A program made the translations under genes and the position numbers. From Novosphingobium mangrovisedimenti (GTDB lineage: Bacteria > Pseudomonadota > Alphaproteobacteria > Sphingomonadales > Sphingomonadaceae): DNA of 40,497 nt. Where the stretch lies: NCBI RefSeq assembly GCF_025153475.1, contig NZ_JANZXA010000020.1, positions 1-40,497 on the forward strand, in the 5' to 3' direction. The notes under the pieces were generated by a model. The model had not been told where the DNA came from, ran no database searches, and worked only from the letters and a program-made list of their open reading frames with translations. Of this stretch, positions 39,850 through 40,497 are shown in pieces (positions within the stretch are counted from its first letter, which is position 1; each line of letters opens with the position of its first letter).

Positions 39850-40373
39850 TGAACCGCCCCGGCTTTCCCGGAGGCGTTTTCAATTGGGTCACGCAACCAT
39901 ATCGAGGGTCTCTATGGCTGCATAGTAGTTTGCCTCGGCCTCGGCGGGAGGGATGTAGCCGATCGGGCCGAAAAGGCGGTGATTGTTGTACCAATCCACC
40001 CAGCGCAGGGTTGCCATTTCAACCGCAGACGCGCTTGGCCATGACCGCTGCCGCCAGATGACCTCAGTCTTATAAAGGCCATTGATCGTCTCGGCCAAGG
40101 CATTGTCATAGCTGTCGCCGACGCTGCCGACCGATGGCACGAGGTTGGCCTCGGCCAGGCGCTGGGTGTAGTTCATGGCCAGGTATTGAACGCCCCTGTC
40201 GCTGTGGTGGATCAGGCCATCTTCCGGCTCCGGCCTGCGGGCATGGATTGCCTGCTCCAGAGCATCCAGAACAAAGCTGGCGGTGGCCGAAGTGCTGACC
40301 TTCCAGCCCACAATCCGGCGAGCATAGGCGTCGATCACAAAGGCCACGTAGACGAACCCGGCCCAAGTGTGCA
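39850..40373 (-). mobile_element. IS3-family insertion sequence, 3' part
   Basis: The element end lies near 39850, where the sequence TGAACCGCCCCGGCTTTCCC reads inward, a typical IS3-group terminal repeat. From there to 40373 is the 3' half of its orfB. The rest is separated by the group II intron that begins (on the - strand, ends) at 40374. The other IS end and any target duplication are outside the window. Confidence 0.8.
39889..40373 (-). CDS. IS3-family transposase OrfB, C-terminal part, interrupted by an intron
   Basis: The visible 161 codons hold the rve/DDE integrase domain: the first Asp is in FVYVAFVIDAYARRIVGW, the second in HHSDRGVQYL and the Glu in GDSYDNALAETINGLYKTEV; it ends YIPPAEAEANYY...LDMVA. 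All three catalytic residues are present. The frame is open up to the intron boundary (HTWAGFVYVA) and would need two bases plus one from the upstream exon, so splicing could restore it. The N-terminus and orfA lie beyond the window. Confidence 0.88.
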
Positions 40374-40497
40374 GTGGAGTAGGAAGCGCATGAGCGCTTC
40401 CCCTCCCCGAACCGTACGTGCACCTTTCAGCGCATACGGCTCTCTATTCAACCGTGGCCCAAGGCCATGGCGACATCATGATAGCGAGAAGTGACGG
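40374..40497 (-). ncRNA. Group II intron, 3' end (domains V and VI), runs off the window
   Basis: Read on the - strand, 40442-40409 is a 34-base domain V: GAGCCGTATGC, a GCTGAAAGG loop region, then GCACGTACGGTTC pairing back. It is followed by a domain VI hairpin (GGAAGCGC-TCAT-GCGCTTCC) with the branch-point A bulged in CCTACTCC, and the intron ends ...CTCCAC at 40374. The next base opens the IS3 transposase reading frame (TG CAC ACT TGG). Domains I-IV and any reverse transcriptase gene lie to the right. Confidence 0.9.

Noticed and set aside
39746..39994. 82-codon - strand frame across the IS3 end
   Set aside because: It runs through the IS boundary in a frame different from OrfB and shows no domain.

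Overview
The window is GC-rich (roughly 60-65% by eye) and looks like a sphingomonad of the Alphaproteobacteria (Novosphingobium, Sphingobium or Sphingopyxis type). This rests on three gene groups known from that order: a luxR-luxI-phyH quorum-sensing locus, a lasso-peptide cluster with an isopeptidase and a TonB receptor but no ABC exporter, and an F-type conjugation operon. I see no replication gene, relaxase, coupling protein, rRNA or tRNA, so plasmid versus integrated element cannot be decided here.

Layout. (1) 1-2848: a perfect 36-bp palindrome, then luxR (N-terminally damaged), luxI, a phytanoyl-CoA-dioxygenase-like gene and a MarR-like regulator, all on the + strand. (2) 2870-4423, - strand: a ParE toxin/RHH antitoxin pair with a perfect 16-bp inverted-repeat operator, and a fused nucleotidyltransferase-HEPN protein. 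(3) 4752-15170: the lasso-peptide system. ECF sigma factor, FecR-like anti-sigma, STN-type TonB receptor and lasso isopeptidase run on +. The converging - operon encodes the precursor (46 codons, predicted core ring GAVQGEAD), the RRE-protease B protein and the cyclase C. GntR-like and XRE-like regulators lie upstream of the precursor. (4) 15283-16326: a decayed HigA-like antitoxin, an unknown small gene, and a control region with 20-bp-periodic palindromes and a leader hairpin. (5) 16326-38902: an MPF-F conjugation operon in the order lipoprotein, dsbC, traA, L, E, K, B, V, C, small membrane protein, W, U, small ORF, N (two genes), trbC, S26 peptidase, traF, thioredoxin-like gene, traH, traG. 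A TacT/TacA-type toxin-antitoxin pair is inserted in antisense between traW and traU. (6) 38912-40497: a membrane protein convergent with traG (entry-exclusion candidate), an IS5-type transposase stub, the end of an IS3-family element, and the 3' end of a group II intron inserted in that IS3 transposase.

How the parts work together. The lasso B and C enzymes should convert the precursor into a threaded peptide. The TonB receptor should import it and signal through FecR and the sigma factor. The isopeptidase should then linearise it in the periplasm. This arrangement is more like a scavenging or signalling loop than an antibiotic-plus-immunity cluster. In the transfer operon, DsbC, TraF and a second CxxC protein would fold the cysteine-rich TraU, TraN and TraH proteins, and the S26 peptidase next to an F-type pilin gene suggests a processed, possibly cyclic, pilin.

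Most interesting leads: the new lasso-peptide sequence, the TA module inside the tra operon with a dyad over the traU start, the periodic palindromes in front of the tra operon, the composition change in the TraG C-terminus next to an exclusion candidate, the split TraN, and the IS3/group II intron nest at the right edge.
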